Assembly: GCA_000431535.1 (NCBI GenBank)
Contig: HF991822.1
Coordinates: 59,313 to 123,312 of the forward strand
Source: Clostridium sp. CAG:678
GTDB lineage: Bacteria > Bacillota > Clostridia > Oscillospirales > Acutalibacteraceae
Direction: 5' to 3'
Length of the DNA: 64,000 bases
How positions within the stretch are numbered: position 1 is the first letter of the stretch; each line of letters starts with the position of its first letter. The position numbers and the translations under genes were made by a program. The notes under the pieces are model-generated. The model did not search any database. It saw nothing but the letters and a program-made list of their open reading frames with translations, and was not told the origin of the DNA. Positions 1 to 8,586 of the stretch are shown one piece after another.

Positions 1-167
1 CGATCGAAAACGTGCTGAAATTCGTTTGGGCAGACGGCTCTTGGGTTGCAGTGCGCCCGAGCGGCACGGAACCCAAGATCAAAATCTATTACAGCGTTCG
101 TGAGGAAAACAGAAAACAGGCGCACAAACGTTTGGAAAAGATCAGAGCGCAGATTATAGAAGGCTGA
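1..167 (+). CDS. Phosphohexomutase (phosphoglucomutase/phosphomannomutase), C-terminal end
   Basis: Only the last 54 codons lie in the window; the frame starts at base 3 and ends with TGA at 165-167. The peptide contains RPSGTEPKIKIYY, the phosphate-binding loop of the C-terminal domain of alpha-D-phosphohexomutases, which interconvert sugar 1- and 6-phosphates in the cytoplasm. Family membership is clear, but substrate (glucose, mannose or glucosamine) cannot be told from this piece. It ends 10 bases before the NifU-like gene and is probably co-transcribed with it and with the GH38 mannosidase. Confidence 0.85.
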   Translation, partial: IENVLKFVWADGSWVAVRPSGTEPKIKIYYSVREENRKQAHKRLEKIRAQIIEG

Positions 168-177
168 GGTACGAAAT

Positions 178-420
178 ATGAAAACGATACAGAATTATGT
201 GGAAACGGTTCTTCAGCCGAAACTGCAGGGAGACGGCGGCTGGATCGAATTTGTTTCTTTTGAAAACGGTGTTCTGACCGTGATCTTCCGCGGCGAATGT
301 TCTAAATGCCTGATCCTTGACCGCTGCGTTTCGTGGATAGAAAGCGAGATCAAACGGGATCTGAAAAAAGAAGTAAAAGTTACGGCAATCCGCAAAAAGC
401 CGTATTTTCAGGATGTGTAA
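178..420 (+). CDS. NifU-like domain protein (Fe-S scaffold type)
   Basis: A protein of 80 residues that is essentially one NifU C-terminal-like domain: a DGGW motif near residue 20, a beta-rich middle, and a CSKC pair near residue 41. In this family the DGG and CxxC motifs belong to small scaffolds that hold or pass on an Fe-S cluster. The canonical 'C-x-x-C-P' pattern is altered here (CSKCLILDRC, with a third cysteine), so the cluster role is an inference. It sits between a phosphohexomutase and an alpha-mannosidase with short gaps, suggesting shared transcription rather than a link to an isc/suf operon. Confidence 0.7.
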   Translation: MKTIQNYVETVLQPKLQGDGGWIEFVSFENGVLTVIFRGECSKCLILDRCVSWIESEIKRDLKKEVKVTAIRKKPYFQDV

Positions 421-432
421 GGAGGGGAAAGA

Positions 433-3363
433 ATGGCTCATATCAAAGTAGTAAGAAGATCCATGCGCCCGGAGGAGTGGACGGATCTGCGTTTTGGCTG
501 GCTCAAGCGCCATATCTACTCTTCTAAGTGGGAGATCAAAAATCTGATGATCCGCGATGCCCGCCAGATCTCTGAAATGGAATATGAATATTATCCGGAG
601 GGTTACCGCCCGCTGCGTAAAGGCGATCTGTATTTCACGCCGGACGGCACCGCTTTTATAAAAGCGGATGTGGAGGTGCCCGTGGAACTTCAGGGCAGGG
701 AACTCTGGTTTTCGCTTAAGACCGCAGCGGAGATCTGCGTTCAGGTAAACGGCAAATATGTCGGCGGCGTGGATCCCAACCGCGAAAGAATGCTGCTTTC
801 CCCGTATGTGGATGATACCAAAACGCTCCATTTTGAAATGACAGGATATAACAGAAGCAAGCCGGATGACGAGCGAAATCCGGAAAGCCTGTCCGTCAGA
901 GGCTGCCGCCAGATTTTTGAAGGCGCTTATCTCTGCACGGTGGATCATGCGGTTCAGGATCTGGTCTATGATTTTGAACTCTTGCTTGATATTGCAAAAA
1001 GTGAGCGTTTTAACGAGGACTACAGAAATTTTCTGAATAAAGAACTTAACAACGCAATGAATCTGATCGATTTTGACGGCGATGAACTCACGGGCGTTGC
1101 CGATGCGCAGAAGTATATTAATGACGTCATCTACGCAAACGATACGTACAAGGGCGCAGGGGACGTGGCGCTGATCGCCCACTCGCATCTGGATATCGCG
1201 TACTATTGGCGCCGTATCCATGCCGTGCAGAAAAATCTGCGCACCGTTTTGATCCAGTTAAGACTGATGGATCGGTATCCCGATTTTAAGTATACGCATA
1301 CGCAGCCGTATGTTTATGAAACGCTGGAAAAGTATTATCCCGATGTTTTTGCAGAACTGAAAGAAAAGGTGCAAACCGGTCAGTTTGAGCCGGTCGGCGC
1401 CATGTATGTGGAGCCGGACTGTAATATCCCAAGCGCAGAAAGCCTGATCCGGCAGTGCCTTTACGGTCAGCTTACCTATAAACGCATGTTCGGCAAAACC
1501 GTAAATAACGCATGGCTGCCCGATGTGTTCGGCAACAGCTGGATTTTGCCGCAGATCTTAAAAAAGAGCGGCGTGGAGTATTTTGTGTCAAACAAAATGT
1601 CCACATGGAATGATACAAACCGTTTTCCGCATAACAATTTCATTTGGCGCGGTATAGACGGCACAGAAGTATACGCCTGCGTGCCGCCCACGCATTTTAT
1701 TACCTGGAATATGCCCAGCCAGATTCAGGAAAACTGGGAGGCATATATTGATAAGGACAGCGGCGGGCAAACGATGAATATGTTTGGCTACGGCGACGGC
1801 GGCTCCGGCTGCACGGAAGAAATGATTGAACTGATGCACCGGTTTGATAAACTTTCCGTTATGCCGAAATGCACCCATATGGGCGGCGCGGGATTTCTTG
1901 AAAAAAATCTTAAGGATAACCCCAATCTGGAAATATGGGACGGCGAATTGTATCTTGAAATGCACCGCGGCACTTTTACAACAAAGAGCGATCTGAAAGC
2001 CGCAAACCGCCGTCTGGAGTTCAAGTTCAGAACGGCGGAGATGCTCGGCGTTCTGAACGGGGAGGATCATACGCAGGAGATCACGGCACTTTATAAAAAA
2101 TTCCTTGTAAATCAGTTTCACGATATCCTGCCCGGCTCGCATATCCACCCGGTTTATGAAGATGCCATGGCGGATTACGCAGAGATCGAAACCGCGCTGG
2201 ACGCACTGATCGGCACGGGTTCCAAGTATTTCAACACGCTTAACTTCAAGCGTGACGCGCTTACGTTTGTTCCGAATAAAAAGGGCACTTCCACCAGAAA
2301 ATTTGAAAAGGGCAACTGGCTTTTTCCGAATCTTCCCGCGCTTTCGGGCGCTCATCTGCGCAGCACGTATTTTAACGGCGAGTGGATCACCGTCGGCGGT
2401 GAAAAGATTGAAACGCCGTATTATTCGGCGAAACTGAATGAGGACGGTTCTTTTGCGTCTTTGTATGATAAAGAACTTTGCCGCGAGTGGGTCAGCGGAG
2501 ATTTTAATAAAGTAAAGATCTTTGCGGATTGCCCGGGAAATTATGACGCGTGGGATATCCTGCCGAATTACCGGGATAAGGAGATCGCTCCCGAGGTCTC
2601 CATGCCGCTTTCCCTGCTTGAAAAAGACGGCGAGGCCGCCTCTTTTGCAGCAACACTGAAAACGGAAAAATCCACCTGGACGGTGATCGTTCGGTTCTTT
2701 AGGCGCAGCAGGGGAATCGAAGTGGAGCATGTTGTGGACTGGAATGAAAAGCATAAACTTGCAAAAGCGGAATTTCAGTGCAATGTGCTTGCAAGAAAGG
2801 CGCTTTGCGATGCGTCCGCCGGCTTTATTGAGCGGGATACGCATAAAAATACTTCCTGGCAGCAGGCGCGCTTTGAGGTGTGCCAGCATAAATGGTGCGA
2901 TCTTTCTGAAACGGGCGGCGGCATAGCCGTTATTAATGAAAACAAATACGGCGTCGGCTTTGATCAGAATCTGATCAGCCTTTCCCTACTAAGATCCACC
3001 ATCCGCCCGGATGTCACTTCCGATATGGGGCACCATAATTTCTGCTATCTGATCGTGCCGCATGCCGGAAACGCCGTTGCGGCGCAGATTAATGCGCTTT
3101 CTCTGCAATATAATGTTCCGCTGATCAGGTCAGACGCGCAGTGCAGCCTGCCCTCCTTTGAGCCGCTGTATCTTCAGGCGCTCAAATACAGCGAGGACGG
3201 CTCCATGATCGTCGCCAGGCTTTCAGAACAGAACGGCGAACGCGGCAGGATCAAACTGGAACAAAAAGTCCGTCTCCTGAATATGCTGGAGGAAACGCAG
3301 CAGGAAACGGATGTGATCGAATATTCGCCGTTTGAGATCATTACAATAGGATTTGAAAAATAA
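433..3363 (+). CDS. Alpha-mannosidase, glycoside hydrolase family 38
   Basis: 976 residues, normal for bacterial GH38 enzymes, which remove alpha-mannosyl residues with a zinc-assisted retaining mechanism. The zinc motif AHSHLDIAYYW contains His252 and Asp254, and the probable nucleophile is Asp364 in WLPDVFG. HDILPGSHIHP follows further on, then the usual C-terminal beta-sandwich region. No signal peptide is visible, so the enzyme is probably cytoplasmic and acts on imported oligosaccharides. The start is fixed by GGAGGGG nine bases upstream. It overlaps the next gene by one base (TAATG), indicating translational coupling. Exact linkage specificity cannot be read from sequence. Confidence 0.93.
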   Translation: MAHIKVVRRSMRPEEWTDLRFGWLKRHIYSSKWEIKNLMIRDARQISEMEYEYYPEGYRPLRKGDLYFTPDGTAFIKADVEVPVELQGRELWFSLKTAAEICVQVNGKYVGGVDPNRERMLLSPYVDDTKTLHFEMTGYNRSKPDDERNPESLSVRGCRQIFEGAYLCTVDHAVQDLVYDFELLLDIAKSERFNEDYRNFLNKELNNAMNLIDFDGDELTGVADAQKYINDVIYANDTYKGAGDVALIAHSHLDIAYYWRRIHAVQKNLRTVLIQLRLMDRYPDFKYTHTQPYVYETLEKYYPDVFAELKEKVQTGQFEPVGAMYVEPDCNIPSAESLIRQCLYGQLTYKRMFGKTVNNAWLPDVFGNSWILPQILKKSGVEYFVSNKMSTWNDTNRFPHNNFIWRGIDGTEVYACVPPTHFITWNMPSQIQENWEAYIDKDSGGQTMNMFGYGDGGSGCTEEMIELMHRFDKLSVMPKCTHMGGAGFLEKNLKDNPNLEIWDGELYLEMHRGTFTTKSDLKAANRRLEFKFRTAEMLGVLNGEDHTQEITALYKKFLVNQFHDILPGSHIHPVYEDAMADYAEIETALDALIGTGSKYFNTLNFKRDALTFVPNKKGTSTRKFEKGNWLFPNLPALSGAHLRSTYFNGEWITVGGEKIETPYYSAKLNEDGSFASLYDKELCREWVSGDFNKVKIFADCPGNYDAWDILPNYRDKEIAPEVSMPLSLLEKDGEAASFAATLKTEKSTWTVIVRFFRRSRGIEVEHVVDWNEKHKLAKAEFQCNVLARKALCDASAGFIERDTHKNTSWQQARFEVCQHKWCDLSETGGGIAVINENKYGVGFDQNLISLSLLRSTIRPDVTSDMGHHNFCYLIVPHAGNAVAAQINALSLQYNVPLIRSDAQCSLPSFEPLYLQALKYSEDGSMIVARLSEQNGERGRIKLEQKVRLLNMLEETQQETDVIEYSPFEIITIGFEK

Positions 3364-3797
3364 TGGAAACGTATCAGATCATTCTTATTCTTGTGGTTGT
3401 GGCTGCCGTAGGGATCCTGATTTTGCCTGCGTTCAACAGGTGGCAGTTCAAACGCCTGCCGTATGACCAGCAGGTGCTCACCATTATGCGCCAGGCAAAG
3501 GGCCTGATCTATTGGAAAAATATATCCCACGGCAGAATAGGCAGCCTGTTTTATGTGAAAAATAAAAGAAAAATACTTGTTTACCCTTGGCTTTTGGATG
3601 AAAACGGCAGAATGGTCATTCAAAAAGAAAACCCGTTTGATCTTTGGGATTATCCGGAGGATCATCCCCCTCTGAATGAGGATGAGATCAAACAGGCAAG
3701 GGAAGAACTGCAAAAGTATTCAGACAAATCTGCGGTAAAGATCGTCTTTCACGACCCATTTGAAAACGGGAACGCACAGCAGCAGCCAAAGCAGTGA
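3363..3797 (+). CDS. Hypothetical membrane-anchored protein
   Basis: 144 residues. Residues 5-24 form one hydrophobic helix (LILVVVAAVGILILPAF), followed by a charged soluble domain ending in a Gln-rich tail. I recognise no family. Its ATG overlaps the stop of the mannosidase gene (TAATG), so it is probably translated from the same mRNA. The 3' end overlaps the convergent CmpB-like gene by 78 bases on the opposite strand. Confidence 0.6.
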   Translation: METYQIILILVVVAAVGILILPAFNRWQFKRLPYDQQVLTIMRQAKGLIYWKNISHGRIGSLFYVKNKRKILVYPWLLDENGRMVIQKENPFDLWDYPEDHPPLNEDEIKQAREELQKYSDKSAVKIVFHDPFENGNAQQQPKQ

Positions 3798-4109
3798 AAA
3801 CGGCAGGCAGATCTGCCCCAGCAGATTCAGCGGCACATTTTCATAGTTCCAAACATTCATGCCAAGCGTGATATTGAAAATGCAGCCGAAAATGAATTCA
3901 ACAGCAGTGATAAACACAGTACCCAAAAGGCACTTCGCCAAAAGAGGTGCCTTTTTCATTTCCCTTTGAATGAATGCCAGAAACATCAGAATAATTCCGC
4001 CGGCAAGGAACATGCTGTAATGCGTTCTGCCACGCCACAGGATTTCTATGGTGCAGTATCCCTGCCCGCCAAGCAAAAACATAAAAGAATAGTAAAATAA
4101 ATTTCTCAT
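3720..4109 (-). CDS. CmpB-like putative ABC-transporter membrane protein
   Basis: 129 residues with four hydrophobic segments. Conserved stretches such as IEILWRGRTHYSMFLAGG and NLLGQICLPFSLLW match the pattern I know for the clostridial 'putative ABC transporter (CmpB-like, type IV)' family, whose function is not established. No Shine-Dalgarno sequence is visible before the ATG; the next in-frame ATG also lacks one, so I keep the longer form. Its 3' end overlaps the convergent hypothetical gene by 78 bases, which could give antisense pairing of the two mRNAs. Confidence 0.7.
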   Translation of the reverse strand: MRNLFYYSFMFLLGGQGYCTIEILWRGRTHYSMFLAGGIILMFLAFIQREMKKAPLLAKCLLGTVFITAVEFIFGCIFNITLGMNVWNYENVPLNLLGQICLPFSLLWLLLCVPVFKWVVKDDLYRRFV

Positions 4110-4111
4110 AT

Positions 4112-4140
4112 TTGTATTGTTTGTGCGTTTGTGGTAAAAT
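4112..4140 (+). promoter_or_regulatory. Candidate SigA promoter for the CCA-adding enzyme
   Basis: TTGTAT at 4112-4117 and TAAAAT at 4135-4140 with a 17-base spacer. Transcription would begin near 4147, which excludes the in-frame ATG at 4112 and supports the start at 4166. Confidence 0.5.
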
Positions 4141-4165
4141 AATCAAAGACGGCGGAGGTAAAATT

Positions 4166-5491
4166 ATGCAGATCTCAGATAAGGCAAAAATCATATTAAA
4201 TGCGCTGCACCGCGGCGGGTATTCGGCGTATGTGGTGGGCGGCTGCGTGCGTGATTATTTTCTCGGAATCCGCAATTCTGATACGGATATTGCCACTTCG
4301 GCGCTGCCGCAGCAAACGGAAAAGATATTGACCGCGCAGAATATAAAAGTGGTGGGAACCGGGCTGAAACACGGCACCGTAACCGCCGTTATGGATAAAA
4401 CGCCGTTTGAGATCACCACGTTTCGTGCGGATGGGGAGTATAAGGACAGCCGTCATCCTCAGCACGTTTCATTTGTTTCGGATATTAAAGAGGATCTGAA
4501 ACGCCGGGATTTTACCGTAAACGCCATGGCATATAATGATGAAACCGGCATTATTGATCTTTTCGGCGGCAGGGAAGATATAGAAAATAAGCGTATTCGT
4601 GCCGTCGGCAATGCGGATACACGGTTTAAAGAGGACGCGCTTCGCATTATGCGCGCCCTGCGTTTTTCCTCCGTGCTCGGTTTTGAAATAGAAAAAGAAA
4701 CCAAGCAAGCGGTTTTTGAAAATATGCGTCTTTTGAAAAACATCTCCGCGGAAAGGATCTTTTCGGAACTGTTAAAACTGCTCTGCGGCAAAAATGTTTT
4801 GCCGGTGCTTTCGGAATACAGGCAGGTCATCGGCGTGATCATTCCCCAACTGATCCCAACTTTTGACTGCGCCCAGAATACGCCGTGGCATACGCTTACC
4901 GTTTATGAGCATATTATTCATTCCGTGAATTTCGCGCCTGCAGATCCTGTGATCCGTCTTACGATGCTGCTGCATGATATCGGCAAGCCGGCAGTGAAAA
5001 CAACGGATGAAAACGGCAGGGATCATTTTAAAACGCATGCTGCCGCGGGTGCGGAAATTGCCGCAAACGTACTGAAAAGCCTTAAAGTATCAAACGAAAT
5101 TTTCAATAAGGTTACCACACTGATCCGGTATCACCAGTCCGTTGAAAATGTAAACGATATCCAGATCAAACATTGGTTTCATGAGATCGGGCAGGAAGAC
5201 ACGCTTTCTCTTTTTGACGTTCGTATTGCAGATCTGAAAGCACATAATTTGAATAAGCCGGAAGTTATAAGGGAGATCGAGGTGCTTTCATCCTTAAAAA
5301 AGGAAGCGGAGTCATTCATTGAAAAAGGTGAGCCTTACCGGGTTTCCGATCTTGCCGTAAACGGAAATGATCTGCTCTCCCTCGGTTACCGCGGTAAAGA
5401 GATCGGTGATACGCTTTCTAAGATCCTGCAACTGGTTATGGACGGAAAACTCAAAAATACAAAGCCGGATATTCTGGATTATCTTAAATAA
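4166..5491 (+). CDS. cca: CCA tRNA nucleotidyltransferase / poly(A) polymerase family
   Basis: 441 residues. The N-terminal head has the class II nucleotidyltransferase pattern YVVGGCVRDYFLG followed by DTDIATSA, whose aspartates bind the catalytic metals; RRDFTVNAMAY and RFKEDALRIMRALRF follow. An HD-like domain with LLHDIGKP near residue 270 occupies the C-terminal half, as in many clostridial CCA enzymes. The product adds or repairs the 3' CCA of tRNA; the tRNA genes in this window encode CCA already, so repair is a likely main role. The start at 4166 has GGAGG at 4154-4158. Confidence 0.93.
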   Translation: MQISDKAKIILNALHRGGYSAYVVGGCVRDYFLGIRNSDTDIATSALPQQTEKILTAQNIKVVGTGLKHGTVTAVMDKTPFEITTFRADGEYKDSRHPQHVSFVSDIKEDLKRRDFTVNAMAYNDETGIIDLFGGREDIENKRIRAVGNADTRFKEDALRIMRALRFSSVLGFEIEKETKQAVFENMRLLKNISAERIFSELLKLLCGKNVLPVLSEYRQVIGVIIPQLIPTFDCAQNTPWHTLTVYEHIIHSVNFAPADPVIRLTMLLHDIGKPAVKTTDENGRDHFKTHAAAGAEIAANVLKSLKVSNEIFNKVTTLIRYHQSVENVNDIQIKHWFHEIGQEDTLSLFDVRIADLKAHNLNKPEVIREIEVLSSLKKEAESFIEKGEPYRVSDLAVNGNDLLSLGYRGKEIGDTLSKILQLVMDGKLKNTKPDILDYLK

Positions 5492-5517
5492 ACCGTATTA
5501 CAGTTGTGTATTTTTGT

Positions 5518-5546
5518 TTGACAACTCTTTTGAAAAGTGTTATAAG
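5518..5546 (+). promoter_or_regulatory. Candidate SigA promoter upstream of the DUF2798 gene
   Basis: TTGACA at 5518-5523, 17-base spacer, TATAAG at 5541-5546. It lies 27 bases beyond the cca stop and before a strong hairpin at 5579-5608, so the hairpin would be in the leader of this transcript. Confidence 0.6.
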
Positions 5547-5578
5547 TAATATTGCGTGTAGCGATAAAAGCACAGCAA

Positions 5579-5615
5579 AGCGTATAATGCCATACGGCGT
5601 TATACGCTATTTTTA
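5579..5615 (+). terminator. Stem-loop with U-tract: cca terminator or leader attenuator
   Basis: A 13-bp stem (AGCGTATAATGCC / GGCGTTATACGCT, one G-T pair) with an ATAC tetraloop is followed by ATTTTTATT. It could end cca transcription, but the promoter at 5518-5546 lies upstream of it, so transcripts reaching the DUF2798 gene from that promoter must read through. Confidence 0.65.
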
Positions 5616-5638
5616 TTATGGAGGAGATTATAAAAAAA

Positions 5639-6151
5639 ATGCCAAAAACAAAATTTCAGGGAGCTGTTTTCGGTCTGTTGATGTCTTACATAATGGCGTT
5701 CGGTATGGAGGTGTATAACACTGCGATTAATATGGGTTTTTTAACAAGCAGCGGCAGTTTCAGCAGCATGACGAATATGGTGTTTTGGAACGCTTTTAAA
5801 GAAACGCTTTATATGGGCGCAATCGTCTTTGTGCTCTCCGGCTTGTTCGGAAATAAGATCGGTGAAAAATTCGCAAACAAATATTGTGATCCGCAAAAAG
5901 ATAATCCGTATTTTTGCCGCATCATGCGCCAGGCGGGAACGGTTGCAATTATGTGCCCAACGATGAGCTTGGTTGCGTCTGTATTGTTCAGCATCATCTT
6001 GGGCGGCGCCGGTTGGTTAGAACTGCCCGCAATTTGGGTCGGCACCATGATCAAGAATTTCCCCATTGCGTTTTTCTGGAATATGTTTGCCGCAACCGGG
6101 CTGACACGCTTGATTTTCGGCTTGATTTTCAGAAAAAACAGAAAGAGATAA
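5639..6151 (+). CDS. DUF2798-type membrane protein
   Basis: 170 residues from the ATG at 5639, chosen because GGAGGAG lies at 5620-5626; an in-frame ATG at 5618 would sit upstream of that site. About four hydrophobic segments are visible, grouped as two similar halves (FGLLMSYIMAFGMEVYN and CPTMSLVASVLFSIILGG), the internal duplication I associate with DUF2798 proteins. Function is unknown. The gene is monocistronic, between a leader hairpin and its own terminator. Confidence 0.7.
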   Translation: MPKTKFQGAVFGLLMSYIMAFGMEVYNTAINMGFLTSSGSFSSMTNMVFWNAFKETLYMGAIVFVLSGLFGNKIGEKFANKYCDPQKDNPYFCRIMRQAGTVAIMCPTMSLVASVLFSIILGGAGWLELPAIWVGTMIKNFPIAFFWNMFAATGLTRLIFGLIFRKNRKR

Positions 6152-6156
6152 AAGAA

Positions 6157-6196
6157 AACCGCGCGCCGAACGAAAAACGGCAGACGCGGTCTTTTC
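6157..6196 (+). terminator. Rho-independent terminator after the DUF2798 gene
   Basis: Two-part stem ACCGCG/CGCGGT with an inner GCCG/CGGC, followed by CTTTTC. Confidence 0.6.
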
Positions 6197-6225
6197 ATTA
6201 AATACAATTTGTGATCACTGCGGGG

Positions 6226-6363
6226 TTATTGGTTCAGGTGCTTTTTCAGCACCATATTAATGTATTGAGAAAGGGAACGGTCATCCGCTTCTGCCAGCCT
6301 TTTGATCTCTGCCAGAATGTCTTCATCAATTGTTATGCTGATCTTTTCTTTTAACGGTTTCAC
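6226..6363 (-). CDS. Small ribbon-helix-helix (Arc/CopG-like) protein
   Basis: 45 residues from a GTG at 6363 (read on the minus strand), which has GAGGTGAG about five bases upstream; a longer frame to 6429 lacks a good ribosome site. The pattern KISITIDEDILAEIKRLAE then SLSQYINMVLKKHL is the beta strand plus two helices of the ribbon-helix-helix DNA-binding fold. It may be a solitary transcriptional regulator or an antitoxin; no toxin partner is adjacent. It is transcribed divergently from htpG across about 290 bases. Confidence 0.7.
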   Translation of the reverse strand: MKPLKEKISITIDEDILAEIKRLAEADDRSLSQYINMVLKKHLNQ

Positions 6364-6572
6364 ATATCTCACCTCAGCATTTTTTGCATCGGTTTGAAAG
6401 CAGCTTGTATAAAACGGCTGCATGGGCACAGCAGATGGAAAGTAAGTTTAAAGATCAGGATTTATATATATATTGAAAACAGATAAAAAGCCGTTGTTGA
6501 TTTGTATATGCCAAGTGTGTTTAATGCTGTAATATTATTTTGGTAAAGTTTGTAAATTCTTTTTGACACCTG

Positions 6573-6600
6573 TTGACAAATTTAAAATAAAGATTATAAT
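6573..6600 (+). promoter_or_regulatory. SigA promoter of htpG
   Basis: TTGACA at 6573-6578, 16-base spacer, perfect TATAAT at 6595-6600. The predicted start point falls inside the CIRCE element that follows, as in classical HrcA-controlled promoters. Confidence 0.8.
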
Positions 6601-6604
6601 AGTA

Positions 6605-6631
6605 TTAGCACTCAAAAGAGCAGAGTGCTAA
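6605..6631 (+). promoter_or_regulatory. CIRCE element (HrcA operator)
   Basis: TTAGCACTC at 6605-6613, a 9-base spacer, and GAGTGCTAA at 6623-6631: an exact match to the consensus inverted repeat bound by the heat-shock repressor HrcA. It begins five bases after the -10 box and covers the expected transcription start, 26 bases before the htpG ATG. No other heat-shock gene is nearby, so htpG is the target. Confidence 0.95.
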
Positions 6632-6656
6632 TTTTTTTAAAATACAGGGTGATCAA

Positions 6657-8543
6657 ATGAGAAAGAAACAGTTTAAAGCGGAATCTAAAAAACTTCTTGA
6701 TATGATGATCAATTCCATTTATACCAATAAGGAAATCTTTATCCGCGAATTGATTTCAAATGCGTCAGACGCGATTGATAAACTTTATTTTAAATCTCTT
6801 ACCGATACAACGGTCGGTATGAATAAGGATGATTTTGAGATCTTTATCTCAGCAGATAAGGAAAGCAGAACGCTGACCATTTCGGATAACGGCATCGGCA
6901 TGACCGCCGATGAACTGGAATCCAACCTCGGCACGATCGCAAAATCCGGTTCGCTCAATTTTAAGAATGATAATGAAGAGGCTAAGGAGAATGATATTGA
7001 GGTCATCGGTCAATTCGGCGTTGGTTTTTATTCTTCCTTTATGGTTGCAAAAAAAGTAGAGGTCATCTCCAGGGCTTACGGCGAGGATACCGCCCACAAA
7101 TGGGTGTCTGAAGGCGCGGATGGCTATACCATTGCGGCGTGTGAAAAAGAGCGGCCCGGCACCGTAATCACGCTTTATCTGAAAGACGATACGGAAAATG
7201 AGGATTATTCGCATTTCCTTGAGCAGTATACCATTACGGAGCTTGTTAAGAAATACAGCGATTATATCCGCTATCCGATTAAAATGGAAACCACACATTC
7301 TGTGCCCGACCCGGATAAAGAGGGCGAATATAAGGAAGAAACAGCGGTTGAAACGCTCAATTCCATGGTGCCGCTCTGGCGCAAGAATAAAAATGAGATC
7401 ACGCCTGAAGAATACAATGCTTTCTATAAAAACAAATTCTTTGATTACCATGATCCGCTGGATGTGATCCATTTCAAATCAGAGGGCACGGCTACATTTG
7501 ATTCCATTCTCTATATCCCGTCCGCTCCTCCCATGGATTATTATTCCAAAGAGTTTGAAAAGGGGCTTGCCCTTTATACCAACGGCGTTATGATCATGGA
7601 AAAATGCGCGGATCTTGTGCCGGATTATTTCAGTTTTGTAAAAGGTATTGTAGATTCCGCCGATCTCAATCTGAATATCAGCCGTGAAACACTGCAGCAG
7701 GATTATCAGGTTAGGATCATAGCAAAGGCAATCGATAAAAAGATCAAATCCGAACTCAAAAAGATGCTCGCGAAAGACCGTGAAAAGTATGAAAAGTTCT
7801 TTGATACGTTCGGCGTGCAGATCAAATGGGGCGTGTATGCCGATTACGGCGCGGAAAAAGACGGCCTGAAAGATCTTATGATGTTTCGTTCCGTAAAAGA
7901 CAATAAATACGTTACCTTAAAGGAATATATTGACGCTATGCCGGAAGGGCAGGAAAAGATTTATTATGCCTGCGGCGAAACGCCGGAAAAGATCGCTCTG
8001 CTTCCGCAGACGGAGGCAGTGAAATCCAAGGGTTATGACGTGCTTTGCTTTACGGATGATGTGGATGAATTTGCCGTTCAGATGCTGATGGAATATGACG
8101 GCAAACAGTTTGCCAATATCTGTAAGGACGATCTGAACCTCTCTTCCGAAGAGGAAAAGAAAGCTCTGGATGAAAAGAACAGCGGCGCAAAAGATATGCT
8201 GGATGAAATGAAAGGCTATCTTGGCGATGAGGTTTCCGCCGTCAAATTCTCCGATTCTCTCGGCTCCCACGCCGTTTGCCTTTCCAGCGAGGGCTATGTT
8301 TCGCTGGATATGGCAAAGATCTTAAACCGCATGCCCGGCGGCAACCAGGGTGTAAAGGCACAGCTTGTGCTGGAGATCAATTCTAATCACCAGATCGCGG
8401 AAAAACTCTTCAAATTCTTTGCAGAAGATAAAGAAAAACTGCAGAAGTATACCAAGATCCTTTATAACGAGGCACGCCTTGTAAGCGGCCTTGAAGTGGA
8501 GAATCCAACGGAATTTGCTGATATGGTGTCCGAACTCCTGTAA
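6657..8543 (+). CDS. htpG: Molecular chaperone HtpG (bacterial Hsp90)
   Basis: 628 residues, full length for HtpG, an ATP-dependent cytoplasmic chaperone dimer. The GHKL ATPase motifs are intact: IRELISNASDAIDKL near residue 25-40, DNGIGM near 80, and GQFGVGFYSSF near 118. The middle domain carries the catalytic-loop pattern LNISRETLQQD, and a C-terminal dimerisation region follows. AGGG lies seven bases before the ATG. A perfect CIRCE element at the promoter indicates HrcA repression, in contrast to Bacillus subtilis htpG, which is known not to use HrcA. It is a single-gene unit closed by a terminator. Confidence 0.97.
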   Translation: MRKKQFKAESKKLLDMMINSIYTNKEIFIRELISNASDAIDKLYFKSLTDTTVGMNKDDFEIFISADKESRTLTISDNGIGMTADELESNLGTIAKSGSLNFKNDNEEAKENDIEVIGQFGVGFYSSFMVAKKVEVISRAYGEDTAHKWVSEGADGYTIAACEKERPGTVITLYLKDDTENEDYSHFLEQYTITELVKKYSDYIRYPIKMETTHSVPDPDKEGEYKEETAVETLNSMVPLWRKNKNEITPEEYNAFYKNKFFDYHDPLDVIHFKSEGTATFDSILYIPSAPPMDYYSKEFEKGLALYTNGVMIMEKCADLVPDYFSFVKGIVDSADLNLNISRETLQQDYQVRIIAKAIDKKIKSELKKMLAKDREKYEKFFDTFGVQIKWGVYADYGAEKDGLKDLMMFRSVKDNKYVTLKEYIDAMPEGQEKIYYACGETPEKIALLPQTEAVKSKGYDVLCFTDDVDEFAVQMLMEYDGKQFANICKDDLNLSSEEEKKALDEKNSGAKDMLDEMKGYLGDEVSAVKFSDSLGSHAVCLSSEGYVSLDMAKILNRMPGGNQGVKAQLVLEINSNHQIAEKLFKFFAEDKEKLQKYTKILYNEARLVSGLEVENPTEFADMVSELL

Positions 8544-8557
8544 AATATAAATTTTTG

Positions 8558-8586
8558 AGCGGCTGATCTCGGTCAGCCGCTTTTTC
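8558..8586 (+). terminator. Rho-independent terminator of htpG
   Basis: AGCGGCTGA / TCAGCCGCT stem of 9 bp with a six-base loop, followed by TTTTC. Confidence 0.85.

Noticed and set aside
154..1221. 355-codon minus-strand open frame opposite the mannosidase
   Set aside because: It lies wholly antisense to a clear GH38 catalytic domain, has no ribosome site, and reads as codon-mirror sequence rich in Ile, Phe, Arg and His.
1588..2889. 433-codon minus-strand open frame opposite the mannosidase
   Set aside because: Same reason: a shadow of the GH38 reading frame with no recognisable motif.
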